A stretch of 64,000 nt of DNA from Pseudomonadota bacterium (GCA_022567295.1 JADFHE010000003.1:38721-102720); one strand, 5' to 3'; shown: positions 53,480 through 63,252, counted from the stretch's first letter. A program made the numbers and translations. The notes: a model not told the origin generated them from the sequence alone.

Positions 53480-54958
53480 TCACATCAGCACAACGTCGAA
53501 CTGATCCTGAAGGTACAGCGACTCCGTTTGCAGGCGAATTGACTTGCCCGTTTGTTCTTGCAGCTCGGCCAGGCTGCGTGCCTGCTCATCCAACAGCAAC
53601 TCGATAACGTCCTGGTGCGCGAGGACCAGTGCCTCTTCAAATTCAAATTGTCGCGACTGGCGAATGATTTCGCGGAAGACTTCGAAGCACACGGTCTCTG
53701 CCGTCATGACAAAGCCGCGCCCGTTACAGCCCGGGCAATCTTCGCCCAGAACGTGTTGCAGACTCTCGCGTGTTCGTTTGCGCGTCATTTCGACCAGTCC
53801 CAGTGACGACACCGGCATGATCTGGTGGCGGGCGTGATCACGTGACAGAGATTTTTCCAGTACCTGCAGTAACTTGTCGCGATGATTCAACTCCTCCATG
53901 TCGATGAAATCGATAATGATAATGCCACCAAGATTACGCAGCCGAAGCTGCCTGGCTATTGCAACTGCTGCCTCAAGGTTGGTTCGATAGATGGTTTCTT
54001 CGAGATTCCGGTGCCCGACGTAACCGCCCGTATTCACATCGACCGTCGTCATGGCCTCGGTTTGATCGAAAATTATGTAACCACCTGATTTCAAAGGAAT
54101 ACTTCGGTCCATTGATTTGCGTATTTCGTCTTCGATACCGTGCAGATCGAATATCGGGCGACGGCACTTGTAATGTTCCAGCATCGGTTCAGCATCCGGA
54201 AGGTAGGTACTTGTGAATTCCCGCATAGCCCTGAAATCAGGCTCGGAATCAACAAGAATTCGTTCCACATCCGTCGTCACCAGATCGCGAAGTACGCGCA
54301 ATGGCAACGAAAGATCCTCGTGAACCAGTGTTTTTACATCAGCGACCCTGCACCGCTGCTGAACAACATCCCACAACTTGAGCGTATACCGGAGATCCGC
54401 TGAGATGGCATCCGCCGAGGTTCCCTCGGCGACCGTCCTGACGATCGCGCCGCATTCCAGCCCGTGCTCCCTGAGTAGACCATCAACCATAGTGCGGAGT
54501 CGTTCACGTTCCTCGTCGTCTTCAATGCGTGCGGATATGCCGACTGCCCCTCCGCGCGGCAACAGCACCAGGTGCCGAGAGGGTAACGTGACATAGGTCG
54601 AAAGCCGCGCGCCCTTGTTGCCGAGCGGGTCTTTGACCACCTGCACCATGATGTCATCACCCTCGCGAATGAGATCTTTAATGTTGGGTACTTCACCGCT
54701 GTTCTCAGAACTTAATGGTGATGCGATATCGGACGCGTGCAGAAAGGCAGTTCTTTCGAGCCCAATATCAATAAATGCCGCCTGCATGCCAGGTAGAACC
54801 CGGCAAACCCGACCCTTGTAAATATTGCTTGTCAGGCCGCGCCGCGCCGCCCGCTCAATGTGAACCTCCTGCAACACACCGTTCTCAAGCAGTGCGGCGC
54901 GCACTTCGCTGGGCGTAACGTTGACCAGGATTTCTTCTTTCGGCGATTCGTCGGTCAT
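53480..54958 (-). CDS. rng: Ribonuclease G
   Basis: Endoribonuclease of the RNase E/G family that matures 16S rRNA 5' ends and other RNAs. An S1 domain lies near the N-terminus (RGLTSNIYKGRVCRVLPGMQAAFIDIGLERTAFLHASDI). The catalytic region has TVDVNTGGYVGHRNLEETIYRTNLEAAVAIARQLRLRNLGGIIIIDFIDM with the Mg2+ aspartates. The zinc-link motif CPGCNGRG joins subunits. At 492 aa it lacks the long RNase E scaffold. Its ATG overlaps the maf stop. Confidence 0.96.
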   Translation of the reverse strand: MTDESPKEEILVNVTPSEVRAALLENGVLQEVHIERAARRGLTSNIYKGRVCRVLPGMQAAFIDIGLERTAFLHASDIASPLSSENSGEVPNIKDLIREGDDIMVQVVKDPLGNKGARLSTYVTLPSRHLVLLPRGGAVGISARIEDDEERERLRTMVDGLLREHGLECGAIVRTVAEGTSADAISADLRYTLKLWDVVQQRCRVADVKTLVHEDLSLPLRVLRDLVTTDVERILVDSEPDFRAMREFTSTYLPDAEPMLEHYKCRRPIFDLHGIEDEIRKSMDRSIPLKSGGYIIFDQTEAMTTVDVNTGGYVGHRNLEETIYRTNLEAAVAIARQLRLRNLGGIIIIDFIDMEELNHRDKLLQVLEKSLSRDHARHQIMPVSSLGLVEMTRKRTRESLQHVLGEDCPGCNGRGFVMTAETVCFEVFREIIRQSRQFEFEEALVLAHQDVIELLLDEQARSLAELQEQTGKSIRLQTESLYLQDQFDVVLM

Positions 54959-55542
54959 TTCTTATTCACAAGTACGTCGATTCCGGCCGCCTGCAACAAC
55001 TCAACCGTCTCAAAAACCGGCAGCCCTACGACTCCGGAATAGCTACCATTGATGCCTTCAACAAACAGGCCACCCAACCCTTGAATGGCGTAAGCGCCAG
55101 CCTTGTCACAGGGCTCTCCACTTTGCCAGTATAAAAAGGCTTCGTCCCGACAAATTTCGCGAAACTGAACTTCAGTCGACGAAAACGCGGCACGAACACC
55201 GTTGGGAGTCCGTAATGCGATGCCTGTCAGTACCCTGTGGTTCCTACCGGACAGAGTCATTAGCATTTCCACGGCATCGTCGGCATCGCGTGGCTTTCCC
55301 AACACACGCTCAGCCAATACGACCGCCGTATCCGCGCCCAGAATCAATTGACCGTCCCTGGCGATCGCCGCTTCGGCCTTGGCTGCAGCCAGCCTTAGCA
55401 CCATCTGTTGCGGCGACTCCCCATCGAGCCGCCTTTCGTCGATCGCAGCGCCCTCGGCCGTAAATTCAAGGCCCAGGGAGAGCAGGATTTCCTGGCGTCT
55501 AGGCGACGATGAAGCCAGATGCAATAACGGCAAAGAACTCAT
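54955..55542 (-). CDS. Maf-family nucleoside triphosphate pyrophosphatase
   Basis: Hydrolyses modified or non-canonical nucleotides (dTTP/UTP or m7GTP types) to monophosphates. The signature LASSSPRRQEILLSLGLEF begins the protein, followed by DERRLDGESPQQMVLRLAAAKA, GADTAVVLAERVLGKPRDADDAVEML and AYAIQGLGGLFVEGINGSYSGVVGLPV. Length 195 aa. The wording ERRLDGESP and GKAGAY-like (DKAGAYAIQG) fits the YhdE subgroup, which in gammaproteobacteria also sits beside rng. Overlaps rng by four bases. Confidence 0.92.
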   Translation of the reverse strand: MSSLPLLHLASSSPRRQEILLSLGLEFTAEGAAIDERRLDGESPQQMVLRLAAAKAEAAIARDGQLILGADTAVVLAERVLGKPRDADDAVEMLMTLSGRNHRVLTGIALRTPNGVRAAFSSTEVQFREICRDEAFLYWQSGEPCDKAGAYAIQGLGGLFVEGINGSYSGVVGLPVFETVELLQAAGIDVLVNKK

Positions 55543-55551
55543 AGCGGTTTC

Positions 55552-56022
55552 TCAATCGCGGTGATACGGATGCCCGGTCTGCAATGACCATGCCCGATAG
55601 AGCTGCTCCACTAGCAACGCGCGAGCCAATCCGTGCGGTAACGTTAACTGGGACAGCGACCACAGTTGGTCTGCGCGTAGCCGAACGGCTTCAGATACTC
55701 CATCCGGGCCGCCAATGATGAAGCAGAGGTTCCGCCCGTCTGACTGCCAGTCCGACATTCGCGATGCCAGCGATCTGCTGGTTTGCTGTTCGCCGCGCTC
55801 GTCCAACAACACGACCTGCTCGGTCGGGTTAAGCTTGGCGAGAATGTGCTCTCCCTCCGTTTCCATCGCCTGACGCGATTTGTCATTCTTGTTGCGGCGC
55901 ACTGTGGGGATTGTATCAAGGCGAAATTTCCACTCGCGCGGAAAACGCTCAGTATACGTGCCGAAAGCGTCCTCGACCCAAGACGGTTGGCGATCGCCAA
56001 CGGCTAAAAGACGAATATGCAC
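55552..56022 (-). CDS. rlmH: 23S rRNA pseudouridine-1915 N3-methyltransferase
   Basis: SPOUT-class methyltransferase acting on the assembled 70S ribosome at the decoding centre. The C-terminal trefoil-knot motifs CFIIGGPDGVSEAVRLRADQLWSLSQLTLPHGLARALLVEQLYRAWSLQTGHPYHR are clear, including the terminal His-Pro-Tyr-His. The N-terminus IRLLAVGDRQPSWVEDAF is also conserved. Length 156 aa. It lies four bases after rsfS, its usual neighbour. Confidence 0.96.
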   Translation of the reverse strand: MHIRLLAVGDRQPSWVEDAFGTYTERFPREWKFRLDTIPTVRRNKNDKSRQAMETEGEHILAKLNPTEQVVLLDERGEQQTSRSLASRMSDWQSDGRNLCFIIGGPDGVSEAVRLRADQLWSLSQLTLPHGLARALLVEQLYRAWSLQTGHPYHRD

Positions 56023-56025
56023 GAC

Positions 56026-56379
56026 CTACCCGTCGGTCGCCACAGCGTCTCCGGACGGTGCAATCGACCAGAGTTTCTCCAGATTGTAGAACTCACGTAC
56101 TTTGGGCAGCATCACATGGACCAATGCATCCTGCAGATCCAGTAACACCCACTCGCAACCGCTCTCTCCTTCAATGCCAGTCGGACGATTGCCGGCTGCC
56201 TTGGCTTTTTCGGCAACATTGTCGACCAGCGCCTTAACATGCCGGCCAGACGTACCACTCGCCACGATCATCCAGTCGGTCACCGTCGTCATATCGCGAA
56301 CATCGAGCCTGACGATATCCAGCGCTTTGATGTCCTGCAACGCCTCAACGACGAGGTCGCTCAATTCTTCGCTATTCAT
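56026..56379 (-). CDS. rsfS: Ribosomal silencing factor RsfS
   Basis: Binds L14 and blocks subunit joining during starvation. Conserved LVVEALQDIKALDIVRLDVRDMTTVTDWMIVASGTSGRHVKALVDNV and ESGCEWVLLDLQDALVHVMLPKVREFYNLEKLW identify it. I take the ATG at 56379, which has a GAGG site seven bases upstream inside the nadD 3' end; the track ATG at 56385 is two codons earlier. About 117 aa. Confidence 0.95.
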   Translation of the reverse strand: MNSEELSDLVVEALQDIKALDIVRLDVRDMTTVTDWMIVASGTSGRHVKALVDNVAEKAKAAGNRPTGIEGESGCEWVLLDLQDALVHVMLPKVREFYNLEKLWSIAPSGDAVATDG

Positions 56380-57019
56380 GCACATACCTCATATAAACTC
56401 CAGTCTCCTCTATGACTTCTCTCACAGCATCCGGCATCAGGAAGCGCGGATCGCGTCCTGCCGCAACCAGATCCCGGATCTCGGATGACGCGATTTCAAG
56501 TTGCGTCACCGCATGAATGTGTATTCGTCCATGCGTGGCCGCATGCAGGTCATCGACCCGATGGGTACCGTGTTCAGTAATCAGTTCGCCCAGCGGACCG
56601 ATATCCGGCGCCCTCCAGCCCGGCCGATGTGCGACAACAATATGGGCAACATCGAGAATTTCATCCCAACGGTGCCACTTATGCAGCCCGAGAAACGCAT
56701 CCATGCCCAGGATCAGACCCAGCGACTGATCTGGAAATTCCTCACGCAACCCGATTAATGTGTCGATCGAGTAAGACGGCCCGTCACGGCGTAGCTCCCG
56801 ATCGTCGCTGAAAAAACCGTCCTGTCCGGCAATCGCGACGTGAACCATTTGAAATCGCAACTCAGCGTCGGCAATCGTTGTGCCCCGATGCGGTGGATCG
56901 CCGCATGGGATAAAGCGAACCTCGTGAAAGCGCAGTGCCTGCAACATTTCGAACGCCGTTCGCAGGTGGCCATAATGAATCGGGTCAAATGTACCGCCAA
57001 AAGCGCCAATCAGTTTCAT
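56372..57019 (-). CDS. nadD: Nicotinate-nucleotide adenylyltransferase
   Basis: Adenylates nicotinate mononucleotide in NAD synthesis. The nucleotidyltransferase motif GAFGGTFDPIHYGHLRTAFEM contains the HxGH signature. RFIPCGDPPHRG, LILGMDAFLGLHKWHRWDEILDVAHIVVAHRPGW and the later SSEIRDLVAAGRDPRFLMPDAVREVIEE are typical. The ATG at 57019 overlaps the holA stop; the track ORF extends 39 bases further. Length 215 aa. Confidence 0.95.
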   Translation of the reverse strand: MKLIGAFGGTFDPIHYGHLRTAFEMLQALRFHEVRFIPCGDPPHRGTTIADAELRFQMVHVAIAGQDGFFSDDRELRRDGPSYSIDTLIGLREEFPDQSLGLILGMDAFLGLHKWHRWDEILDVAHIVVAHRPGWRAPDIGPLGELITEHGTHRVDDLHAATHGRIHIHAVTQLEIASSEIRDLVAAGRDPRFLMPDAVREVIEETGVYMRYVHE

Positions 57020-58017
57020 TGCGACAGGCACACGACGACATCGGTCGCCATTCGCCATGGGTTGCCTTCGCGTTGTCCTTTGGCCGCAGCGTCGGCGCGA
57101 CCGGTCGCTTTTAGCAGCTTGTGAAAGTCACCGTGCTGATGCCGGCCGATACAGCTGCGGACCAGACCTTGCCGGTTGCGCCAAACACCGGATTTTTGCA
57201 TCGCACCACCGAGATCGCCGCCCTGCCGAATGACGTCGTCCAGTGTTGCCAGCGTGCGCAACTCACGAGTCAATGCCCACATCACGATGACGGGCTCCAC
57301 GCCTTCGGCACGCAGTCCACCCAGAATTTTTACACAACGATGGGTGTCACCGGCAAGCGCCGCATCAGTCAGCTTGTAAACATCGTATCGACTACTGTTT
57401 GCCACCGCGTCGTTAACGGCCTCGGCACTGACCTTTCCCTCGCCGAGTATTAATCGCAGTTTTTCGATTTCCTGTTGGGCCGCGAGCAGATTGCCTTCGA
57501 CCCGATCTGCGATCAAAGCTGCCGCATCATGATCGGGCTGCAATCCGGCGGCACGCATTCTGCTGGCTACCCAGCCCGGAAGTTCACGTACACCGATCGG
57601 CCAGACCGGCAGTGACACTCCTTTCTTGTCGATAGTCTTCGCCCACTTCGATGCGCCGCTGCTTTTGTCGAGTTTGGGGCCGATTACGATGACTAGCAGC
57701 TCCGGCCCGGACTGCCCCACCAGATCAATAATCGCCTGACTGCCTGCCGTACCGGGTTTGCCGGTCGGCAGCCGCAATTCGATGATGCGCTGCTCGGCAA
57801 ACAACGACAGATTGCCGGTCGACGCCAGCAGCCCATGCCAGTCAAATCCTGCCGTCGCCGTGTGCCGCTCGCGAGACGTGAAACCGCGCGCGCGCGCCGT
57901 TTCACGGATAGTGTCCAGTGCCTCGTCAACAAGCAGGTGCTCGTCACCAGTAACAAGGTAACAAGGAGCGAGCGTTTTCAGGAGATGCGAGGAAAGCTGA
58001 TTAGCCTGGATCTTCAA
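57016..58017 (-). CDS. holA: DNA polymerase III subunit delta
   Basis: Clamp-loader subunit that opens the beta ring. The N-terminal region ANQLSSHLLKTLAPCYLVTGDEHLLVDEALDTIRETA is the family signature; LLIVIVIGPKLDKSS-like (LLVIVIGPKLDKSSGASKWAK) and GNLLAAQQEIEKLRLI follow, then the C-terminal collar helix region. Length 333 aa. Its start overlaps the Trm112 gene stop. In E. coli lptE directly precedes holA; here about 5.2 kb of other genes intervene. Confidence 0.92.
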   Translation of the reverse strand: MKIQANQLSSHLLKTLAPCYLVTGDEHLLVDEALDTIRETARARGFTSRERHTATAGFDWHGLLASTGNLSLFAEQRIIELRLPTGKPGTAGSQAIIDLVGQSGPELLVIVIGPKLDKSSGASKWAKTIDKKGVSLPVWPIGVRELPGWVASRMRAAGLQPDHDAAALIADRVEGNLLAAQQEIEKLRLILGEGKVSAEAVNDAVANSSRYDVYKLTDAALAGDTHRCVKILGGLRAEGVEPVIVMWALTRELRTLATLDDVIRQGGDLGGAMQKSGVWRNRQGLVRSCIGRHQHGDFHKLLKATGRADAAAKGQREGNPWRMATDVVVCLSQ

Positions 58018-58268
58018 GCAAGCTGCTCCATGCTTATCGATTCGTCTTCGAGCAGGACGGGAATACCATCATCGACAGGGTAAATGCGTTTGCCGTCGTC
58101 GGTAATCAGCGCCTCGGTCAGCGCGGCGGCGACGGTTGAACCCCCGTGATTAACGAGCTTACCAGCGTCGATTGCCGCGTTGACGCGGGCCAGTTTTTCT
58201 TTTTTTAGCACCGACAGGCCCTTGTGGGAAACCGGGCATCGCAGAATCGTCAGTAAGCGCTTGTCCAT
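58014..58268 (-). CDS. Trm112-like small protein (YcaR family)
   Basis: 84-aa single-domain protein. The opening LLTILRCPVSHKGLSVL corresponds to the CPxCxGxL zinc-ribbon start of Trm112/YcaR proteins, but the second cysteine is Ser, and no other Cys is present, so it probably does not bind zinc. The C-terminal KRIYPVDDGIPVLLEDES is well conserved. The start at 58268 is preferred over the track TTG at 58289. It overlaps holA by four bases. Function in bacteria unsettled; relatives activate methyltransferases. Confidence 0.82.
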   Translation of the reverse strand: MDKRLLTILRCPVSHKGLSVLKKEKLARVNAAIDAGKLVNHGGSTVAAALTEALITDDGKRIYPVDDGIPVLLEDESISMEQLA

Positions 58269-58285
58269 GCGCCCATTGTAGCGCT

Positions 58286-59320
58286 TCAATAGCGCTTCAG
58301 CACGGCTGCAAGCTCAATATTGCCGCTGCTTTGTGCCGCCGCAATCGCCGCTGGCACATCTTCGATGTGCGGCCTGAAACTCTCGTCGAGCAAGCGGCAA
58401 CGCATAATGACTTTGAGGGCCAGAATCGTCTCGCCATGCTGCAACATGTCGTGAATATAGTGCTGCGCGAAGAACAGCGCGTGCGTGTTGTTTTCCCAAC
58501 GCATCATGCGATCGAAAAACCACGCCCAGGCCGCTGCCGCATCCGCTTCCTGCCCGATCCAATCGATGATGTGTTTGAAACCGCCCTGTCTATTGCCCCG
58601 GCTGACAAACCCGTATGCATGCGTCAAGACGTCGGTACGGGCTTTTTCCAGATCGCCCGCTATCTCGTCGCCGCCAGGTTGCAGCGAATCGGGGATGCTG
58701 ATGTCCTCCATCAAACGGTACGGCTCAATCAGGCTACCGACAAGAGAAAAAAATGACACTAACAAAAACATTTGCACCAGGTTGGCGATCATCCATGCCA
58801 GCGACTGCGCCTGAATACTGAGCCAGCCCGCAATGACCATATAGGCCGTGGCGATCCAGAACGTTGCCTTGCACTTTTGCAACAACCGGCTGATCGCGAC
58901 CGGACTGAGGCTTTGCAGCGGTGAATGCGTGATCGCGAGAATCGCAAGAGATGCTGGCAGGACGATTCCGGCCAGCAGCAAAACCAGCCATCCAGCCCGT
59001 ACGCCAAAGTTTTGGCTCACCGACGATACGGCCCATCCGGCGAGGATGAACAACGGCACCGGAAACAATGTCCACGCGTTACCTAGCCAGTTGAAAAACT
59101 CAGCGTCCAGCGCCGGCGGTTCCCGTCCTAGCGCGCGCGCCTCGAGAACGATCATTTGCAGACGAAACACGGCTGGCACGACAAGAAACATAAGAAACAG
59201 GCCAAGCACGCCACCCCAGCGCGCAAAAGACATCAGCAACCAGAGGAGTAGCACTGGCAATACGACACTGGCATGCGTTATCGGATAGACGATAGCTCGG
59301 GCAACGTCAATCGGCTTCAT
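58286..59320 (-). CDS. Multi-pass membrane protein of unknown function
   Basis: 344 aa from the ATG at 59320. I do not recognise the family. The first ~200 residues contain five to six hydrophobic helices ([95 protein letters not shown]). The C-terminal ~130 residues are soluble and helical, rich in Ala, His and Trp, in a TPR-like pattern ([43 protein letters not shown]). It overlaps yidD by 14 bases and precedes the Trm112-like gene. The position among yidD, sufE and holA suggests only co-expression. Confidence 0.78.
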   Translation of the reverse strand: MKPIDVARAIVYPITHASVVLPVLLLWLLMSFARWGGVLGLFLMFLVVPAVFRLQMIVLEARALGREPPALDAEFFNWLGNAWTLFPVPLFILAGWAVSSVSQNFGVRAGWLVLLLAGIVLPASLAILAITHSPLQSLSPVAISRLLQKCKATFWIATAYMVIAGWLSIQAQSLAWMIANLVQMFLLVSFFSLVGSLIEPYRLMEDISIPDSLQPGGDEIAGDLEKARTDVLTHAYGFVSRGNRQGGFKHIIDWIGQEADAAAAWAWFFDRMMRWENNTHALFFAQHYIHDMLQHGETILALKVIMRCRLLDESFRPHIEDVPAAIAAAQSSGNIELAAVLKRY

Positions 59321-59573
59321 TCTTGTCCGTATTGGAATCGGGCACCGGATCGTATCCCGATCCACCCCAGGGGTGGCAACGGCCGATACGATTTGCCGCC
59401 AGCGAGATTCCTCTCAGGAGCCCATGTTCTTGCAACGCTTCAATCGCATAGCTTGAACAGGTGGGATCGAATCGACAGCTGGGTCCAAGCCATGGAGAAA
59501 CTGCCAGCCGGTAAATCCGTAACAGTTGGATGAGCGGCCACGCGAACATATTTTTGCTCACGGCACTGGCCAT
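59307..59573 (-). CDS. yidD: Membrane protein insertion efficiency factor YidD
   Basis: Small amphipathic inner-membrane-associated protein thought to help YidC/Sec insertion. Signature [37 protein letters not shown] and [15 protein letters not shown] is complete. The track ORF extends 57 bases too far; the ATG at 59573 overlaps the sufE stop (ATGA). Length 88 aa. In most genomes yidD sits between rnpA and yidC; its location beside sufE and cysS is unusual. Confidence 0.94.
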   Translation of the reverse strand: MASAVSKNMFAWPLIQLLRIYRLAVSPWLGPSCRFDPTCSSYAIEALQEHGLLRGISLAANRIGRCHPWGGSGYDPVPDSNTDKNEAD

Positions 59574-59998
59574 CAGGAAGCCTCCAGGGCTTCTGACGCA
59601 AATCGCCGGATCGCCTTGAGCATTGACCACAATCCATTGCTGCGCGTTGGGCTCAGGTGGCTTTCGAGCTGCAAAGCGGCAACAAAATCCGGTGGCGTAT
59701 CGAGTATATCTTGCGGTTTTCGCCCACTATATATTCTTAGCAGCAAAGCGATCAGGCCGGAAACAATGGCAGCATCGCTGATTGCCCGAAACTGCAGCCG
59801 GCCATCTTTTTGATCAGCGACAAACCACACCTGCGACTGACAGCCACGAATGCGGTTGTCTTCGGTCTGCAGTGTCTCCGGAAATTTGGGCAGGCGGCGA
59901 CCCAGGTCAATCAGATATTGGTAGCGGTCCATCCAGTCTTCAAACATTTCGAAGTCCCCGATGAGTTCCTGCTGCGCCGCCTGTATCTCGTTGCTCAC
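59573..59998 (-). CDS. sufE: Cysteine desulfuration protein SufE
   Basis: Accepts persulfide sulfur from a cysteine desulfurase for Fe-S cluster assembly. The family region [40 protein letters not shown] carries the acceptor Cys in [30 protein letters not shown] follows. The track ATG at 60016 lies inside cysS; the GTG at 59998 overlaps the cysS TGA and has a GGAG site six bases upstream, so I prefer it (141 aa). No sufS or isc genes are in the window. Confidence 0.92.
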   Translation of the reverse strand: MSNEIQAAQQELIGDFEMFEDWMDRYQYLIDLGRRLPKFPETLQTEDNRIRGCQSQVWFVADQKDGRLQFRAISDAAIVSGLIALLLRIYSGRKPQDILDTPPDFVAALQLESHLSPTRSNGLWSMLKAIRRFASEALEAS

Positions 59999-61377
59999 TG
60001 ACGACTCCGGCGCCACGTCGTACCGTCGCGGCCATCCTGAATCGTAATCCCGGCGTCGACAAGTTGATCGCGGAAAGCATCGGCTGCCGTATAATCGCCA
60101 GCAGCTTTCGCCGCGGTGCGTTTTTCGATCAGCACTTCGATTTCTTCGGCAGGCAAATCACCCTCTACATGCCCGGCAAACCATGCGTCCGGATCAGTGC
60201 CCAATAGACCCAGTAACTCGCCGCACGCGTACATCTGGGCCGCCAGCTCGGACTTCGTCTTTGCGTCACTCGCTTTGTTGAGACTGCGGGCAAGTCCGAA
60301 AAATTCCGCCATGGCTTTCGGCGTGTTGAGATCGTCTTCAAGTGCTGCCAGCAGTGTTTGCGAAACCTCTGCGGCCGCGCGAGCATCGTCGGACACGTCA
60401 ATACCCTGCACAGCACCGTACAGCCGGTCCAGCATGCGTCTTGCGGACTCAATCGTTTCTGCGGACCAGTCGAGTGGTTGTCGGTAATGAGCACCCAGGA
60501 GTGCGAGTCGAATGACTTCCCCTGGAACCGTTTTGATCAGGTCATGCACGAGCAGCACATTGCCCAGCGATTTGGACATCTTGGTGTGGTCCATGCTGAG
60601 AAAGCCGTTGTGCAGCCAATAGCGCACGAACGGCGCACCGCCATGCGCGCTGCAGCTCTGCGCCATCTCATTTTCATGATGCGGAAACACAAGATCTTGC
60701 CCGCCGGCATGAATATCAATCGTATCACCGAGATGTTTTTCAGCCATCGCAGAACACTCAATGTGCCAGCCCGGCCGGCCACGACCCCACGGGGACTCCC
60801 AGCCAGGCAGTTCAGGTGTTGATGGTTTCCACAACACGAAATCGTGTGCCGCTTTTTTGTAGGGAGCGACCTCGACCCGGGCGCCAGCGATCATCTCCCG
60901 CAGATTGCGCTTTGAAAGCGCACCGTAATTGTCTTTTGATGACACGTCGAACAGTACATGACCTTCAGCCTCGTACGCGAATCCATTCGCAATCAATATC
61001 TCGATCATCGCGATCATTTCAGCGATGTGCTGAGTTGCGCGTGGCTCTATGTCGGGTGGGCGGACACCGAGCGCACCCATGTCGTCGTTGTACGCCGTGA
61101 TGAAATGCGCCGTGATCTCGTCGATAGGCTTGCCAGTCTCAACAGACGCCGCATTTATCTTGTCATCAACGTCCGTGATATTGCGCGCGAATGTCAGCTT
61201 GTAGGTGCGCCGCAGTAACCTTGCCAGCAGGTCGAATACGACCGCCGGTCGCGCGTTGCCTACGTGAGCGTAGTTGTAAACGGTCGGCCCGCACAGATAC
61301 ATCGTCACCTCGCCTTCGATCAGGGGCTCGAACGGTACTTTCTTGCCGCGAAGTGTGTCGTGTAGCTGTATGGTCAT
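59995..61377 (-). CDS. cysS: Cysteinyl-tRNA synthetase
   Basis: Class I synthetase charging tRNA-Cys. The zinc-binding [23 protein letters not shown] contains the HIGH-equivalent. [15 protein letters not shown], the zinc-binding [20 protein letters not shown] and the KMSKS loop ([11 protein letters not shown]) are all present. Length 460 aa. It is the first gene of the minus-strand run cysS-sufE-yidD-...-tldD and is divergent from hisI. Cysteine-charging next to SufE puts two cysteine-using functions together. Confidence 0.97.
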   Translation of the reverse strand: MTIQLHDTLRGKKVPFEPLIEGEVTMYLCGPTVYNYAHVGNARPAVVFDLLARLLRRTYKLTFARNITDVDDKINAASVETGKPIDEITAHFITAYNDDMGALGVRPPDIEPRATQHIAEMIAMIEILIANGFAYEAEGHVLFDVSSKDNYGALSKRNLREMIAGARVEVAPYKKAAHDFVLWKPSTPELPGWESPWGRGRPGWHIECSAMAEKHLGDTIDIHAGGQDLVFPHHENEMAQSCSAHGGAPFVRYWLHNGFLSMDHTKMSKSLGNVLLVHDLIKTVPGEVIRLALLGAHYRQPLDWSAETIESARRMLDRLYGAVQGIDVSDDARAAAEVSQTLLAALEDDLNTPKAMAEFFGLARSLNKASDAKTKSELAAQMYACGELLGLLGTDPDAWFAGHVEGDLPAEEIEVLIEKRTAAKAAGDYTAADAFRDQLVDAGITIQDGRDGTTWRRSRQ

Positions 61378-61483
61378 GAATTAGCGGCTCGGCCGATCAA
61401 AGGACGCAATCATAGCAACATTGCTGCCAGCCGCTACGCCCGGTATTCTTCCGGCCCCAGAATCATTACAGCAAGGAATCACA

Positions 61484-61981
61484 ATGCCTGTCGCGTCTGT
61501 CAGATTTCGAGCCCGCAAATCAATCGAGCAGGTTGAGGAAGGCAGCGAACTTGCGCCCAAGTTCGACGATCGCGGACTGATCACCGTCGTAACAACCGAT
61601 GTCAACAGCGGCGAACTGCTCATGCAGGGGTGCATGAACGCTGAGGCCCTGCAGCTCACGATTGCAACGGGTGAGGCACATTACTATAGCCGCAGTCGCC
61701 AGGCTCTCTGGCACAAAGGCGCCACGAGCGGCCTGGTGCAATCGGTTCGGGAACTGTTGATCGACGATGATCAGGACTGCATCTGGCTACGGGTCGATGT
61801 CACAGGCGGCGCCAGCTGTCACGTCGGCTACCGCAGCTGCTTCTATCGTAAGATCCCGGTAGGCAACGACTTCGCGAGCAAGCAACAGCAAGGACATGTG
61901 GAACTTGAATGGACGGACACCGAGAAGGTCTTCGATCCCGACGAAGTTTACGGCGACATGCCGAACCCAACCGTCCTCTGA
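61484..61981 (+). CDS. hisI: Phosphoribosyl-AMP cyclohydrolase
   Basis: Third step of histidine synthesis, hydrolysing PR-AMP. Conserved [57 protein letters not shown]. The zinc cysteines are in [27 protein letters not shown]. There is no fused HisE (pyrophosphohydrolase) domain, and the rest of the his operon is absent, so it is a solitary single-domain HisI. The ATG at 61484 with an AAGGA site is preferred to the track start at 61421, giving 165 aa. Confidence 0.93.
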   Translation: MPVASVRFRARKSIEQVEEGSELAPKFDDRGLITVVTTDVNSGELLMQGCMNAEALQLTIATGEAHYYSRSRQALWHKGATSGLVQSVRELLIDDDQDCIWLRVDVTGGASCHVGYRSCFYRKIPVGNDFASKQQQGHVELEWTDTEKVFDPDEVYGDMPNPTVL

Positions 61982-62040
61982 TTGCGGGCCATGTCAGACG
62001 CCATTGGCAGAGTGGTCGTCGGCCAACCCGCATTGCATGG

Positions 62041-62739
62041 TCAGAACCGGCCTTCAGCGTCATGCCGCCGTTTATCTCGCAGACGTCGCGCTGCCGGCTG
62101 CGGTTCCGCCATCGCAATCGCCCGCGCCTGATACGCGTACTCGATCGTGCCGATCAACCACAGGAAATACCCGATCAGCTCGATGAATTCCTCGACGGCG
62201 AGCGTGACGATGCGTGTGTAATCCTCACCGAGTATCGACATCCACAACGGCTCGTGGCCAACCAACCGCACGAACGCAAACAGGATAACGGCACCCGAAA
62301 ACAACAGGGTAAGGCCCGGTGATGGCCAGATTCGGGCAAGCGCAATCTGTAGACGTTTGCGGCTCCTGTACGTATAGGCAATCACCAGCGACCCAATTAC
62401 GACAATGATCACCTGCCACAGATTGTCGATAATGAATCGATCCAGAAAGTAGTCCAACTCTCGAATCAGAAACGCCAGTGCCATGCCGCCGAACGGAATC
62501 GCAATCGGTCGCTGCATCGGGCAATAGCGGGCCACCCACCACATGATGACGCCGCAGACGCCGAGAATGATGGCCTGGATAATCTCAACCGGAGAGAATT
62601 CGCTGGTGCCATACTGATCCGTTTCACTGACCATGATGTGGAGCTTGAGGCTGCCCGGAGCTACAAGTTCCATTTGTGTCAGCGCCCACGTCACAAACGC
62701 GATAGCAATGAAATACAACAGGTAGCGTAACCAGGGCAT
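62041..62739 (-). CDS. Six-helix membrane protein of unknown function
   Basis: 232 aa; I do not recognise the family. Hydrophobic segments: an N-terminal helix (RYLLYFIAIAFVTWALTQM), then VEIIQAIILGVCGVIMWWVA, IAIPFGGMALAFLIREL, LWQVIIVVIGSLVIAYTY, LTLLFSGAVILFAFVRLV and VEEFIELIGYFLWLIGTIEYAY. Charged residues lie inside or beside helices (RELDYFLDRF, EEFIEL), which suggests a functional centre in the membrane. The C-terminal tail is basic. It follows the HExxH gene by 24 bases on the same strand and converges on hisI. Confidence 0.78.
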   Translation of the reverse strand: MPWLRYLLYFIAIAFVTWALTQMELVAPGSLKLHIMVSETDQYGTSEFSPVEIIQAIILGVCGVIMWWVARYCPMQRPIAIPFGGMALAFLIRELDYFLDRFIIDNLWQVIIVVIGSLVIAYTYRSRKRLQIALARIWPSPGLTLLFSGAVILFAFVRLVGHEPLWMSILGEDYTRIVTLAVEEFIELIGYFLWLIGTIEYAYQARAIAMAEPQPAARRLRDKRRHDAEGRF

Positions 62740-62763
62740 GCCAAACTATACACTGCAACCGAT

Positions 62764-63246
62764 TTATTGACGTAATCTGTTGGTCGGTATACCGGCGTGC
62801 GTCAGAAGCCCATGATTCATAAGAAACTCCGCCGCATCCCCGGCATCGTTTTGAAACCAGTCTTTGGTATTGCCAAGGCGAAAGCTGTAGCCCCAGGCAT
62901 CCATGTCGAGCATCAGTTGATCCCGCCCGACGCCGTCGAGCTGATCCGCCAATAGAACCTGCAGATAACAGACGGCAGATTCCTCAAGATCGTCGCCGCC
63001 GGCATCGCGCTCAAGGCCGGCACGTCGACGTTCCGTCATGCAGATGAGGTGGCAGAATTCATGTAGCAGGGAGTGCATCGGTGTGTCTTCGCGAACGTAA
63101 ACGGTGCGGCCAACAATGCCCGCTTCCGCGTCGCCCCAGAAACTGCCGGTTATCGCACGATCAGTTTCCTGCTGCACCAGCTCGATATCGTAACGCTGTA
63201 GCAGTGAGTCAATTGTTGCACGCGGCACACCGGATACGAGCAACAT
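62764..63246 (-). CDS. HExxH-motif putative zinc metallopeptidase, small
   Basis: 160-aa protein of unrecognised family. His62-Glu63-x-x-His66 (SLLHEFCHLICM) is a gluzincin-like zinc site, and Glu88/Glu89 (DDLEESAVCYLQVLL), 22-23 residues later on the next helix, could supply the third ligand, as in IrrE-like and similar small peptidases. The N-terminus is not a convincing signal peptide, so the protein is probably cytosolic. GVPRATIDSLLQRYDIELVQQ looks like a short regulatory helix. It lies six bases after lptE and 24 before the membrane protein gene, placing a protease-like gene inside the leuS-lptE operon. Confidence 0.75.
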   Translation of the reverse strand: MLLVSGVPRATIDSLLQRYDIELVQQETDRAITGSFWGDAEAGIVGRTVYVREDTPMHSLLHEFCHLICMTERRRAGLERDAGGDDLEESAVCYLQVLLADQLDGVGRDQLMLDMDAWGYSFRLGNTKDWFQNDAGDAAEFLMNHGLLTHAGIPTNRLRQ

Positions 63247-63252
63247 CGAACG

